64,000 bases of DNA from NCBI GenBank assembly GCA_963836785.1, contig CAWIKW010000019.1:1-64000 (forward strand). The letters are read 5' to 3'. This DNA comes from DASQPR01 sp963836785. Its GTDB lineage: Bacteria > Actinomycetota > Actinomycetes > Mycobacteriales > Micromonosporaceae. The translations under genes were made by a program, and so were the position numbers. Positions 8,123-16,923 of this stretch are shown here, one piece after another (positions within the stretch are counted from its first letter, which is position 1; each line of letters begins with the position of its first letter). The notes under the pieces are model-generated. The model worked only from the letters and a program-made list of their open reading frames with translations, was not told the DNA's origin and searched no databases.

Positions 8123-9088
8123 ATGCGAGCCGCGTACGCCTCGGCGATCAGTCCGAACGACCCGCTCGCCGGCCTCACCGTCGGCGACCTGCCCGAACCG
8201 GAAACGCCCGACGATTGGGTGACCGTCGCGGTCAAGGCGAGTGCGCTGAACCATCACGACCTGTGGTCGCTGCGCGGCGTCGGCCTCAGCGCGGAGCAAC
8301 TGCCCATGGTCCTCGGGTGCGACGCGGCGGGCCTCGATCCGGACGGCAACGAGGTGCTGATCCATGCGGTCATAGGCGACTCGGCGGCCGGCGACGAGAC
8401 GATGGATCCGAAGCGGACACTGCTCTCCGAGAAGTGGCCGGGCACGATCGCCGAAGCCGTACGCGTGCCACGGCGCAACGTCATCCCGAAACCGCCCGAG
8501 CTGAGCTTCGCCGAGGCCGCCTGCCTGCCGACCGCGTGGCTCACGGCGTACCGGATGCTGCGCGTACGCGGCCGGCTGCCCGAGGGCGGTTCGGTGCTCG
8601 TCCAGGGTGCGGGCGGGGGTGTCGCGACGGCGGCAGTCGTCCTGGCGCAGGCACTCGGCGCGCGCGTCTACGCGACGAGCCGGGATGCCGGCAAACGCGA
8701 GCGCATCGCCGAGTTGGGCGCGACCGCCGTCGAGCCCGGCGCGCGGCTGCCCGAGCGTGTCGACGTCGTCATCGAAACGGTGGGTGAGGCCACGTTCGAC
8801 CATTCGCTGAAATGCGCGAAGCCGGGCGCCCGCATCGTCGTCACCGGTGCGACATCCGGCTTCTTCGCCCAGGTCGACCTGCGCCGGGTGTATTTCCTGC
8901 AGCTCGAAATCATCGGTTCGACCATGGGCACCCGCGACGAACTGGCCGCGCTGGCCACGTTGTGTGTGTCGCGGGGCATCCGGCCGATCATCGACTCGCA
9001 GTACGGATTCTCCGACGTACGTGGCGCGTTCGAGCATCTCGAATCGGGCGACGTGTTCGGCAAGGTCGTCATCGACCACACCCGATAG
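8123..9088 (+). CDS. MDR-family (zinc-type) alcohol dehydrogenase / quinone oxidoreductase
   Basis: 321-aa medium-chain dehydrogenase/reductase. The N-terminal GroES-like half has NHHDLWSLRG and VLGCDAAG. The Rossmann half has VLVQGAGGGVATAAVVLA followed by GARVYATSRDAGKRERIAELGA. The structural-zinc cysteine cluster of classic alcohol dehydrogenases is absent, as in quinone-oxidoreductase-like members. The ATG at 8123 follows TAGCGT by 7 nt (leaderless pattern), so the upstream GTG at 8114 is rejected. The substrate is unknown. Confidence 0.85.
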   Translation: MRAAYASAISPNDPLAGLTVGDLPEPETPDDWVTVAVKASALNHHDLWSLRGVGLSAEQLPMVLGCDAAGLDPDGNEVLIHAVIGDSAAGDETMDPKRTLLSEKWPGTIAEAVRVPRRNVIPKPPELSFAEAACLPTAWLTAYRMLRVRGRLPEGGSVLVQGAGGGVATAAVVLAQALGARVYATSRDAGKRERIAELGATAVEPGARLPERVDVVIETVGEATFDHSLKCAKPGARIVVTGATSGFFAQVDLRRVYFLQLEIIGSTMGTRDELAALATLCVSRGIRPIIDSQYGFSDVRGAFEHLESGDVFGKVVIDHTR

Positions 9089-9106
9089 ACATCGACCACA
9101 CCCGAT
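9070..9106. repeat. 20-bp tandem duplication across a stop codon
   Basis: The 17-mer CATCGACCACACCCGAT occurs at 9070-9086 and again at 9090-9106, a 20-bp period. The first copy encodes the last residues of the dehydrogenase with the stop just inside its edge; the second is non-coding. It looks like a slipped-strand duplication of the gene end. Confidence 0.8.
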
Positions 9107-9118
9107 CGAGCGACCGCG

Positions 9119-11566
9119 TCAGGGCACGCGGGTCACCGAGTCGATGCGGGCCAGTGCGAATTTCCGCTCGTCGTCGCGCAACCGGCACCAGGCCACGAGC
9201 ATCCCGCCGCTGAGCTCGATCGGTTCTATCACCCGCTCGCTGATCTCACCGGACCCGTTCGTGTAAGCGATGGTGATCGGTCGCGCCGCGTCGATGGCGT
9301 CGCACAACAGCTCGCGCTGGGCGACCGTCAGTCGGCTCGCGTAGCGGCCGACCAGCATCGAGGTCGACGCGGTCGGCGGCGCGGTCACCAGGCGTAGCGT
9401 CGGCTGCGCGGGCGCCTCCGGCACGGGCGCGGACATCAGGACGTCGGCCCGGTCGTACGGATCGGCAACGCTCGGCGTCCGCCGGCGTGACTGGATCGGG
9501 ATCACGGTCGCCCGGGCGCCCGCCCGCCGTTTCGTGATCCGTTCGACCAGCGGTTGACCGTCCGGAGCTTCGCCGATCGGGGCATACCCGGCCGATCGGA
9601 GAGTGCGCAGCGTCTCGGTGGCATCCAGTGCGCTACCGAGGACGTTCGGCGCGAGCTCGGTCAGTTGCAGGGTGCGGAGCGTTCGTGCCGCGACAAGTTC
9701 GGCCAGCAGCGCCGGATCGTCCGCCCGGAGCACGCAGCCCAGCGCCCGGACCCGGATCCCACCGTGGCGCCGGGCCGCGTCGGCGATCAGATATTCGAGC
9801 GGCTGCGGCAACTGTCCGGTCGTGGCGACCGCACGCAGCGCCGCGGTGAGCGTCGCGCCGGTGTGGCCGGCATCGAGAGCCCGACGTACGGAATCGGCCG
9901 AGAACCGCCAGGTCGCGGCGCCGCCGCGGGATTCCCGGTCGGCCGAACCGTCGAGGAGGCCGGCGAGATCGGCGGCCGGCGTGCCGGTGACGACGACCGT
10001 CAGGTCAGCCTGGAAGATCGCGTCGTGCGTGTGCTCCGGCATCATCTGTGTGGCGACGTCGGCGATCCGCGCTAACCGTTCGGCCGCGTCGATGAGCCGC
10101 AGCGGTGCCTCGGGCGGCAGCGGTTCGATCGAGACATCGTCCGACGCGTCTCCGAGTGCGGCTCGGCCCAGCGTTGAGAGGGTCCCGCGCGCGGCCACAC
10201 CGAGCAGGTGCGCTTCGACCCACAATGCGGCCACGGCATAGCGCACATCGGTGAGGAGCAGGGCCATGGCCGGTCGCCGCCACTCGACCGCGTCGGCGAG
10301 GCCGAGACCGTCCGCGGCCGCCTGGCCGGCCGGGATCGCGGTCGCGGCCGACAGCAGGTCCCCGCGCAGATCGGCGGCGACGCTGGCGTACGCATCGTCG
10401 GCCAGCACCGGCCGAGGTGGACTGTCGTCCGGACGGTCCACCAGCGTCGGCACCGTGCGCAGATCCCACCAGGCGTCGACGAGCAGGGCCAGGCGCTGGG
10501 CCGGTGGCTCGGCCAGCCACGCATCGTAGCCGGGCGTCGGCACGAGTCCGTCGTCCTCGACGTCGATCAACCCGACGTCGATCGCCAGCGTCAGCCACAG
10601 CCGTACCGCCGGTTCGGGCAGGGCGGTGGCCTTGGCCATCCGGCGGAGATCGCGCACGCCGACGCCGCCGGTCTTGAGGAGGGTCGGCGGCGCCATCTCG
10701 CATGCGTCGACGACCAATGTCATGTGCTCGGTGGCCAGCGCCGCCGCGGCCGCGGCATCCTCGTCGACCACATCGATGCTGACGCCGACGGTCGTCTCGA
10801 CGTCCGGCCGTGGCGTGAGCGTCGGGTGCCAGTCGTCGCCGCGGATCGCGAGCGCGACCTCGCGGGGCACGACGATCTGCTGCCAGTCGGCGATGACCAG
10901 TCCGTGGGTGAGCAGCCAGGCGATCGCTGGATCGGGGCGGCCGGTGTAGAAGAACGAGCCGCCGTAGTCGAGCGCCGGCCCCCGCCAGGCCGCCTCGGCG
11001 AGGCGCTCCCGCTGCGCCGACGGCGCCGCCTCGTAGAGCGCGCGCACCGCGTCGCCGTCGCGGTAGAAGCCGGCGATCGCGGCCACCAGATCATGCTTGC
11101 GCGCCGTCGGGTTGAGGCCCAGAGCACTGGCCCGGGTACGGAGATCGTCGACCGCCCGGGGAGCGAGCAGATCGGCGATCCGTGGACCCAGGTGCAGTGG
11201 CCGGGGGAGGGCCGCGGTCAGCGCGGGTGCCACGTGTACGTCGCCGTCGACGACCCAGGCGACCGCCCACCACTGGCAAACGTCGAGCGCGGCACTGAAC
11301 AGGCGGTCGTCGACGTCTACCCCGAGCACGCTGGCCAGATCGTCCACGTCGATCCCGGCGGCACCGTAGACCGCGATCGTCTCCAGCAACTCGACGCACG
11401 GCTTGGGCAGATCGCGCAGCACGGTCTCGATGCCGTACGGCACCGACAGGCGGGACGCGACTTCGCCGAGATGGCGGGCGCCGAGCGTCTCGGGACGTCG
11501 GGCCAGGATCGCCGCGAGTTCGTCACGGCTGCGCTCGGCCAGCCAACGCGCGAGCGTGGGGGTCAC
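9119..11566 (-). CDS. Helicase-associated (XPB/Ssl2-like) protein with C-terminal WYL-like domain
   Basis: 815 aa. The N-terminal 150 residues (LARWLAERSRDELAAILARR and onward) match the actinobacterial helicase-associated/XPB-Ssl2-like family. A Helicase_C_3-type domain lies around residues 510-650 (ADLTVVVTGTPAADLAGLL onward, ending GYAPIGEAPDGQ). No Walker A or DEAD-type motor is visible, so it is not itself a helicase. The last 75 residues (ITIAYTNGSGEISERVIEPI and then a cysteine/arginine segment ending ALARIDSVTRV) resemble a WYL ligand/nucleic-acid sensor domain. The GTG start at 11566 gives a full-length protein. It is convergent with the upstream dehydrogenase and divergent from kynA. 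The family is conserved in actinomycetes, and its biochemical role is not established to my knowledge. Confidence 0.75.
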   Translation of the reverse strand: MTPTLARWLAERSRDELAAILARRPETLGARHLGEVASRLSVPYGIETVLRDLPKPCVELLETIAVYGAAGIDVDDLASVLGVDVDDRLFSAALDVCQWWAVAWVVDGDVHVAPALTAALPRPLHLGPRIADLLAPRAVDDLRTRASALGLNPTARKHDLVAAIAGFYRDGDAVRALYEAAPSAQRERLAEAAWRGPALDYGGSFFYTGRPDPAIAWLLTHGLVIADWQQIVVPREVALAIRGDDWHPTLTPRPDVETTVGVSIDVVDEDAAAAAALATEHMTLVVDACEMAPPTLLKTGGVGVRDLRRMAKATALPEPAVRLWLTLAIDVGLIDVEDDGLVPTPGYDAWLAEPPAQRLALLVDAWWDLRTVPTLVDRPDDSPPRPVLADDAYASVAADLRGDLLSAATAIPAGQAAADGLGLADAVEWRRPAMALLLTDVRYAVAALWVEAHLLGVAARGTLSTLGRAALGDASDDVSIEPLPPEAPLRLIDAAERLARIADVATQMMPEHTHDAIFQADLTVVVTGTPAADLAGLLDGSADRESRGGAATWRFSADSVRRALDAGHTGATLTAALRAVATTGQLPQPLEYLIADAARRHGGIRVRALGCVLRADDPALLAELVAARTLRTLQLTELAPNVLGSALDATETLRTLRSAGYAPIGEAPDGQPLVERITKRRAGARATVIPIQSRRRTPSVADPYDRADVLMSAPVPEAPAQPTLRLVTAPPTASTSMLVGRYASRLTVAQRELLCDAIDAARPITIAYTNGSGEISERVIEPIELSGGMLVAWCRLRDDERKFALARIDSVTRVP

Positions 11567-11629
11567 GTTGCCTGAATGTGCCTTACCCCGCCGGCCGCGT
11601 CAACTCGCCACCAGCGCTAGCGTGACCAG

Positions 11630-12439
11630 GTGACTAACGTCGGTGGCGAGACCTGGGACGGCCCGCGCTTCGGGGAGCAGGGCGGCCTGCTCACGTACGG
11701 CGCCTATCTGCGGCTTCCCGAGCTGCTCGACCAGCAGCGGGCCGAGTCCGACCCACCGGCCCACGACGAGCTGCTCTTCATCACGATCCACCAGGTGTAC
11801 GAGCTGTGGTTCCAGTTGCTGTTGGCCGAGTTGGGCGACGCACGGGACCGGATGCTGGCCGGCGAGTCGTATCTGCCGCGCGTCCGGTTGGAGCGGTGCC
11901 TGGCCATCGAGCGCGTCCTCATCGCCCAGGTCGACGTGATCGACACAATGACACCGCAGGACTTTCTGGCCTTCCGTACGAAGCTCGCACCCGCGTCCGG
12001 CTTCCAGTCGGCCCAGTTCCGGGAGATCGAGTTCCTGTCCGGGCTCAAGGATCCCGGCTATGTGCAACGTTTCCGCGGCCTGACACCGGCCGAGCGCGAT
12101 CAGCTGACCCGGCGACTGGACGAGCCTTCGCTGTGGGATGCCTACCTCGACGTCCTCCGACAGGCGGGCTTCGCCGTCGAGACCGCTGAGGAGCGGATCG
12201 CGTCGTTGCGGACGATCGCCCACGACCGGGCCGCGTACGGACCGCTGTGGGACCTGGCCGAGGCACTTGTCGACCACGATCAGGCGTGGTCGCTGTGGCG
12301 CGCCCGGCACGTGCTGATGGCCGAGCGGCAGATCGGCACCAAGCCCGGCACCGGCGGGTCGGCCGGTGGCGCGTACCTGCGGTCCCGTACCGACCTGCGG
12401 TTCTATCCGGAGTTGTGGGAGTTGCGCAGCCAGCTGTGA
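11630..12439 (+). CDS. kynA: Tryptophan 2,3-dioxygenase
   Basis: 269-aa haem dioxygenase that opens the indole ring of L-tryptophan to N-formylkynurenine. Family hallmarks are LTYGAYLRLPELLDQQ, the FITIHQVYELWFQLLLAEL substrate/haem region, FRGLTP and the C-terminal GTGGSAGGAYLRSR followed by FYPELWELR. Length is normal. The GTG start is 6 nt downstream of TAGCGT, indicating a leaderless mRNA. No kynureninase or kynurenine formamidase is adjacent, so the rest of the pathway must be elsewhere or absent. Confidence 0.95.
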   Translation: MTNVGGETWDGPRFGEQGGLLTYGAYLRLPELLDQQRAESDPPAHDELLFITIHQVYELWFQLLLAELGDARDRMLAGESYLPRVRLERCLAIERVLIAQVDVIDTMTPQDFLAFRTKLAPASGFQSAQFREIEFLSGLKDPGYVQRFRGLTPAERDQLTRRLDEPSLWDAYLDVLRQAGFAVETAEERIASLRTIAHDRAAYGPLWDLAEALVDHDQAWSLWRARHVLMAERQIGTKPGTGGSAGGAYLRSRTDLRFYPELWELRSQL

Positions 12440-12474
12440 CCGGCCGCCAGCGCGGGGCGGCGCTCGCGACCGGG

Positions 12475-13587
12475 CTACCGGCCGAGCGCCGCGATCCGGT
12501 CGGCAATGGCAGACCGTACGGTCGCATCGGTTTGCGGCGTGACCGTGCCCCACTGGTCGAGCGCGAGCAGGGCCGCGCCGGCGACCGGACGGTCGTGCAC
12601 GATCTCGATCGTCGCTCGCGGCGCGGCCGTCGCAAGCCCGGCCACGACCGGGCCGTGCAAAAGTGGACGTCGCGCGGTGAGGACCCCGCCACCGAGCACG
12701 ATGGTGTGCGGCTCGTCCAGGAGTTCCAGGCGCTCCGCGGCGATCCGGGCCAGCAGCACGATCTCCTTCGCCTGCCGGGCGACCACACTTCGGGCGACGT
12801 CGTCGCCGGCCTCGGCGACGTCGAAGAGCACCGGCGTCAGTTCCTCGATCCGGGACCGCGGTATGTCGCGCAGGTGCATGGCGGCGCTGACGTCCTCGAC
12901 GCGGGCGCTGCCGAAATGCTCCGCGACGGCTCGCGAGAGGGCGGTCGCCGGGCCGCGGCCGTCCTCGCCCCGGGCAGCGTGCCACAGCGTCAGATCGGCC
13001 AGGTGATGCCCGCCGCCCCAGTCGCCGGTCAACGACCCGAGGGCCGGGAAGCGAGCGGTCCGGCCGTCGGCGCGCCGGCCGACGCAGTTGATGCCGGCGC
13101 CACAGATCACCGCGATCGCGTCCGGGTCGGCGGTGCCGGCCCGCAGCAGCGCGAACAGGTCGTTGTCGACGACGCTCTCGGTCGCCCAGCCGATGTCGCC
13201 GACCGCTTTCGCATAGTGCTCGACCTCGATCGGCAGATCGACGCCGGCGAGGTAGGCGACAAGAAGGTCGATGGTCACGACCGGTTCATCGCGCCTGGTG
13301 GCTGACGCGTCACTGCGACTGTCGTCATGGCGCCTTGCGGCTGCCGCTACGCTGCGGCCGTCGTCATGGCGCCTTGCGGCTGCCGCTACGCTGCGGCGCG
13401 CCTCCGCCAGCGCCGGGCGGATCAGCGCCTCGAGCACGGCCAGCGACCCCTCGACGCCCAGCGAGTCCGGCGAGGATCCCGGTCCTCGGGTGACGGCCAG
13501 GACTCGCCCGTCCTCGGCGCCGACCAGCACGTCCGTCTTCGAGTTGCCGCCGTCGATGGCGAGGTAGTGCCGCATTTCGCCGCTCAC
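12475..13587 (-). CDS. BadF/BadG-type sugar kinase (N-acetylglucosamine kinase-like)
   Basis: 370 aa of the actin-like ATPase fold. The N-terminal phosphate loop is LAIDGGNSKTDVLVG. AVICGAGINCVGRRADGR and GSLTGDWGGGHHL fit the BadF/BcrA/GlcNAc-kinase family, and IVLGGGVLTARRPLL is the adenosine motif. Residues about 60-95 hold an unusual insertion encoded by three 39-bp tandem repeats. The GTG start overlaps the upstream GH4 stop by 4 bp (GTGA). Position in a beta-glucoside locus suggests it phosphorylates the sugar that the GH4 enzyme handles or releases; the exact sugar is not deducible. Confidence 0.82.
   Translation of the reverse strand: MSGEMRHYLAIDGGNSKTDVLVGAEDGRVLAVTRGPGSSPDSLGVEGSLAVLEALIRPALAEARRSVAAAARRHDDGRSVAAAARRHDDSRSDASATRRDEPVVTIDLLVAYLAGVDLPIEVEHYAKAVGDIGWATESVVDNDLFALLRAGTADPDAIAVICGAGINCVGRRADGRTARFPALGSLTGDWGGGHHLADLTLWHAARGEDGRGPATALSRAVAEHFGSARVEDVSAAMHLRDIPRSRIEELTPVLFDVAEAGDDVARSVVARQAKEIVLLARIAAERLELLDEPHTIVLGGGVLTARRPLLHGPVVAGLATAAPRATIEIVHDRPVAGAALLALDQWGTVTPQTDATVRSAIADRIAALGR
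13282..13398. repeat. Three tandem 39-bp repeats inside the sugar kinase gene
   Basis: Units at 13282-13320 (degenerate), 13321-13359 and 13360-13398; the last two differ only at the final base. Because 39 bp equals 13 codons, the array stays in frame and encodes a 13-residue repeat, roughly SVAAAARRHDDGR, on the minus strand. It is a coding minisatellite in a surface insertion of the kinase N-domain. Confidence 0.9.
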
Positions 13588-14843
13588 GCTGCCCACGCGA
13601 GATGGTCGCGCCCGGCCGAGATCATGTCGTCGGCGAGCCGCTCGGCGAGGTCGTGCTGGCCGATCAACGGGTGCGCGAGCAGCGACCGGTAGACCCGGTC
13701 GCGGCCGCCGCGGATCGCCGCGTCGACCGCGATCTCCTCGTACGCGCTGACGTGAGCGACCAGTCCAGACATGAGCGGATCGAGCGGACCGGCCGGAATG
13801 GGACGCGCCCCGGTGGCGTCGACCGCGCAGGTCGCCTCGATCACCGCATCGTCGGCCAGGAACGGCAGCGTGCCTCGGTTGCGTACGTTCACCGAGTGGG
13901 CCGCTCCGTCCTCGGTCAACAGTGACGTGACGAGGCCGATCGCGGCCTCCGAGTAGAACGCGCCGCCGCGCTGCCCGAGCAGGTCCGGCTTCGTGTCGAG
14001 CGCCGGATCCTGATACATCGCGAGCAGCTTGGCCTCGATCTTCGCGACCTGCTCGCCGCGCGTCGGCACGCCAATCAGCTCCTGGACCGCCTCGTCGTGC
14101 GCGTAGTAGTAGCGGAGGTAGTAGGACGGCACGCAGCCGAGCGCGTCGAGCACGGCCGGCGGCAGCTCCACCTGGGCGGCGAGATCGGCGCCGTGGATCG
14201 CCAGCAGCTCGGGGAGCCGGTCGACGCCGTCGACGTACGCCGCCCGTTCCCACGTCAGGTGGTTGAGTCCGATGTGGTCGAGCGTGACGGCGTGCGGTTG
14301 GACCCCGAGCCAACCGGCGAACCGCCGCTGAAATCCGATTGCGACGTTGCACAGCCCGACCGCGCGATGGCCGGCGTCCAGCAGCGCGCGCGTCACGATC
14401 CCGACCGGATTGGTGAAGTCGACGATCCATGCCCCGGGCGCCGCCAGCCGCCGTGCCCGCTCGGCGACATCGAGCACCACTGGCACCGTACGCAGAGCCT
14501 TGGCCAGCCCGCCCACGCCGGTCGTCTCCTGGCCGAGGCGCTCGTACTTGAGCGGCAACGTCTCGTCGGATATCCGAGCCGCCTGGCCGCCGACTCGCAG
14601 TTGGATCAACACCACGTCGGCATCGCGCAGACCGTCGTCGGTCGACGTCGTCCAGGCGATCCGACCCGGGTGGCCGTAGTGCGCGAAGATCCGCCGGGCG
14701 AACGCGCCGACGATCTCCAGCCGGTGGGCGTCCGGGTCAACGAGGGTCAGCTCGGTGACCGCGAGCGCGTCACCGAGGCGGGCGAACCCGTCGATCAGCT
14801 CTGGCGTATACGTCGAGCCACCGCCGATGACGGTGAACTTCAT
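13584..14843 (-). CDS. 6-phospho-beta-glucosidase-type glycosidase, GH4 family
   Basis: 419 aa. GH4 enzymes cleave (phospho)glycosides by an NAD-dependent redox-elimination mechanism with a divalent metal. The NAD motif VIGGGSTYTPEL is at the N-terminus; metal/catalytic residues are Cys165 in VGLCNVAIG and His195 in HIGLNHLTW. The VDFTNPVGIV segment and the VPSYYLRYYYAHDEAV helix are typical of the 6-phospho-beta-glucosidase branch. It is first in a two-gene operon with the sugar kinase and lies just downstream of a sugar ABC importer. Since ABC import does not phosphorylate its substrate, the adjacent kinase may supply phosphate; this is inference. Confidence 0.9.
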   Translation of the reverse strand: MKFTVIGGGSTYTPELIDGFARLGDALAVTELTLVDPDAHRLEIVGAFARRIFAHYGHPGRIAWTTSTDDGLRDADVVLIQLRVGGQAARISDETLPLKYERLGQETTGVGGLAKALRTVPVVLDVAERARRLAAPGAWIVDFTNPVGIVTRALLDAGHRAVGLCNVAIGFQRRFAGWLGVQPHAVTLDHIGLNHLTWERAAYVDGVDRLPELLAIHGADLAAQVELPPAVLDALGCVPSYYLRYYYAHDEAVQELIGVPTRGEQVAKIEAKLLAMYQDPALDTKPDLLGQRGGAFYSEAAIGLVTSLLTEDGAAHSVNVRNRGTLPFLADDAVIEATCAVDATGARPIPAGPLDPLMSGLVAHVSAYEEIAVDAAIRGGRDRVYRSLLAHPLIGQHDLAERLADDMISAGRDHLAWAA

Positions 14844-14921
14844 GTGGTTGCCCCTCTATGCGTACGCGGGCGGTTGTCCGTACCCGTGGAAAGGTTGTGT
14901 GGCGCGGACCGTGACGTGGCG

Positions 14922-15821
14922 TCAACCCTTGACCCCGGTCAGGGTGATGCCCTGGACGAAGGCTTTCTGCGCGAAGAAGAACAGGACAAGAATCGGTACG
15001 ACGGTGATCACCGCGGCCGCCATGACGAGGTTCCACTCGACGTTGTGCAATCCATGGAACGACGCGAGCGCGAACGACAGCGTCCAGTTGCTCCGGTTCT
15101 CGCTGGTGTACAGATACGGCCCGTAGTAGTCGTTCCAGCAGTAGAAGAACATGAACATCGATGTCGCGGCGATGCCAGGCCTGGCCATCGGGATGATCAC
15201 GCGGAGCAACGTCCGCCACTCGCCGGCACCGTCAACCCGCGCCGCGTCCAGGTATTCGTCGGGAATCGTCACCATGAATTGCCGCAGCAGGAAGATGGAG
15301 AACGCGTCGCCCAGGAGGTTCGGCAGGATCAGCGGCCACAGCGTGCCGGTCAGGTGGAAGTTCGCCCACCAGAGATACAGCGGCACGGTGGTGATCTGCG
15401 GCGGCAGCAGCATCATGCAGATCACCACGAGGAACACGAAGTTGCGGCCGCGCCACTTCAGCTTCGACAGCGCGTACGCCGCCGGCACGCTCGAGATCAA
15501 CATGAAGCCGGTCGCCAGGATCGCGTACAGCAGGGTGTTGAGCAGGTAACGGCCCATGTTCAGCTTGCGGAAGACGTCCAAGTAGTTGCCGAAGTGCCAC
15601 GTGGTCGGCCAGTAGTCGCTGGACAGCGATTGCTGCGGCGACATGAACGACGTCAGGACGATGAACAGGACGGGCGCGAGGGCGCACACGGCGATGGCGA
15701 TGGCGATGGCATGGCGCGCGACGAAGACCAAGAGGCCCTCGCGCCCGACTGGACCCGACGGCCTGGGCTTGACCGGCGCCGTCTCCCGGGTCGTGTCCGC
15801 CGGCACGATGACTGCGGTCAT
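14922..15821 (-). CDS. Sugar ABC transporter permease, MalG-like
   Basis: 299 aa with six predicted membrane segments and the CUT1-type EAA loop (LDAARVDGAGEWRTLLRV). Start ATG at 15821 overlaps the stop of the upstream permease by 4 bp (ATGA). Together with the MalF-like permease and the lipoprotein it forms an importer for an oligosaccharide, probably a beta-glucoside judging by the GH4 neighbour. No ATPase gene is present; actinomycetes often share one MsiK-type ATPase. Confidence 0.92.
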   Translation of the reverse strand: MTAVIVPADTTRETAPVKPRPSGPVGREGLLVFVARHAIAIAIAVCALAPVLFIVLTSFMSPQQSLSSDYWPTTWHFGNYLDVFRKLNMGRYLLNTLLYAILATGFMLISSVPAAYALSKLKWRGRNFVFLVVICMMLLPPQITTVPLYLWWANFHLTGTLWPLILPNLLGDAFSIFLLRQFMVTIPDEYLDAARVDGAGEWRTLLRVIIPMARPGIAATSMFMFFYCWNDYYGPYLYTSENRSNWTLSFALASFHGLHNVEWNLVMAAAVITVVPILVLFFFAQKAFVQGITLTGVKG

Positions 15822-16918
15822 GACGCTCCCTCGGTGAACGAACGGAACCGGCGCAGCAACACGGCCAGCACCGCGCAGGTGACGACGAACAGCACGATCG
15901 CGAGCGCGTTCGCGTAGCCGAGCAGGTTCTGCGGGAACCCGGTCTGGTAGATGTACAGCGGATAGGTCAGCGTCGACTCCTGGGGATAGCCGAAGTTGGA
16001 CGCCGCACCGCCGCCGACTGTCGCCGCTCCCGACGCCGCCGCCGCCGCGACGGCCGCCTCGGTGAATAGGCACAGCGTGGCGATGATGTTGATGACCGTC
16101 GTGAACAACAGCACCGGCGAGATCGTCGGCAGCGTGACGTGGCGGAACTGCCGGACCGGGCTCGCGCCGTCGATCGAGGCCGCTTCGTACAGGCTCGACG
16201 GCACGTCGAGAAGCGCGGCCAGGAAGATCACCATCGTGTTGCCGATGCTCCACATGGCCAGCAGCACGAGCGACGGCTTCGACCACGATGGCGAGTTGAA
16301 CCAGAGCGGACCTTCGATGCCGACCTTGCCCAGTAGCGTGTCCACCGGCCCGACGCCGGGCTTCAGCAGGTAGACGAAGGCCAACACTCCGGCCACCGTC
16401 GGTACGAGTGCCGGCAGGAAGAAGATCGTGCGGTAGAGCGAGGACGCGGACCGCATCTTTGTCAGGAGCAGTGCACTGCCGAGACCGGTGACAAGCTGGG
16501 CCGGCACCATGATCAGACAGAACCAGAGCGTGTTCCACGCCGCGGTGTGCACGAACGGGTCGTGCAGCAGGTAGCGGTAGTTGCCGAGGCCGTACCACGT
16601 GCCGGGCGCGTCCAGGATGCCGAACTTGTGCAGCGAGGATTCGAGTGCCGTACCCAGCGGGAAGAGTAGGAAGATTCCGATGCCGAGCAACGCCGGGCCG
16701 ATGAACGAGCCGACCGTGAGATAGCGGCGTAGCGTGCGCCGCCAGCTCGGACGCCGCCGGAGCGCGCGGCCGGTCGGGGACACCGGTCCGGCGCCATGGG
16801 CGGATGGGGGCCCTTGGTTTTGCGGGGACCGCTGGCCTTGCGGGTCCCCCTCCCTTTGTCGGGCCCGCCGGCGCGGCCGGGTCGGACCCGGCCGCGCTGA
16901 CGCGTCAGTTGCCGACAT
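15818..16918 (-). CDS. Sugar ABC transporter permease, MalF-like
   Basis: 366 aa with six predicted membrane helices after a long cytoplasmic N-terminus. The EAA motif is YEAASIDGASPVRQFRHV. The first 55 residues are an Arg/Gln/Pro-rich low-complexity tail (GDPQGQRSPQNQGPPSAHG) absent from most family members. A hydrophobic Ala-rich insertion (AAVAAAAASGAATVGGGAA) lies near residues 280-300, probably in a periplasmic loop. It follows the binding-protein gene with only 5 bp between them. Confidence 0.9.
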   Translation of the reverse strand: MSATDASARPGPTRPRRRARQREGDPQGQRSPQNQGPPSAHGAGPVSPTGRALRRRPSWRRTLRRYLTVGSFIGPALLGIGIFLLFPLGTALESSLHKFGILDAPGTWYGLGNYRYLLHDPFVHTAAWNTLWFCLIMVPAQLVTGLGSALLLTKMRSASSLYRTIFFLPALVPTVAGVLAFVYLLKPGVGPVDTLLGKVGIEGPLWFNSPSWSKPSLVLLAMWSIGNTMVIFLAALLDVPSSLYEAASIDGASPVRQFRHVTLPTISPVLLFTTVINIIATLCLFTEAAVAAAAASGAATVGGGAASNFGYPQESTLTYPLYIYQTGFPQNLLGYANALAIVLFVVTCAVLAVLLRRFRSFTEGAS

Positions 16919-16923
16919 GACGG

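Noticed and set aside
7106..9079. 657-aa open frame on the minus strand
   Set aside because: Antisense to malic enzyme and the MDR dehydrogenase, both with clear family motifs; the translation is Arg/His/Asp-rich, typical of a GC-driven shadow frame.
10208..11575. 455-aa open frame on the plus strand
   Set aside because: Shadow of the helicase-associated gene; composition is unlike a protein.
14097..15917. 606-aa open frame on the plus strand
   Set aside because: Antisense to the GH4 and permease genes, which are well supported; no motif.
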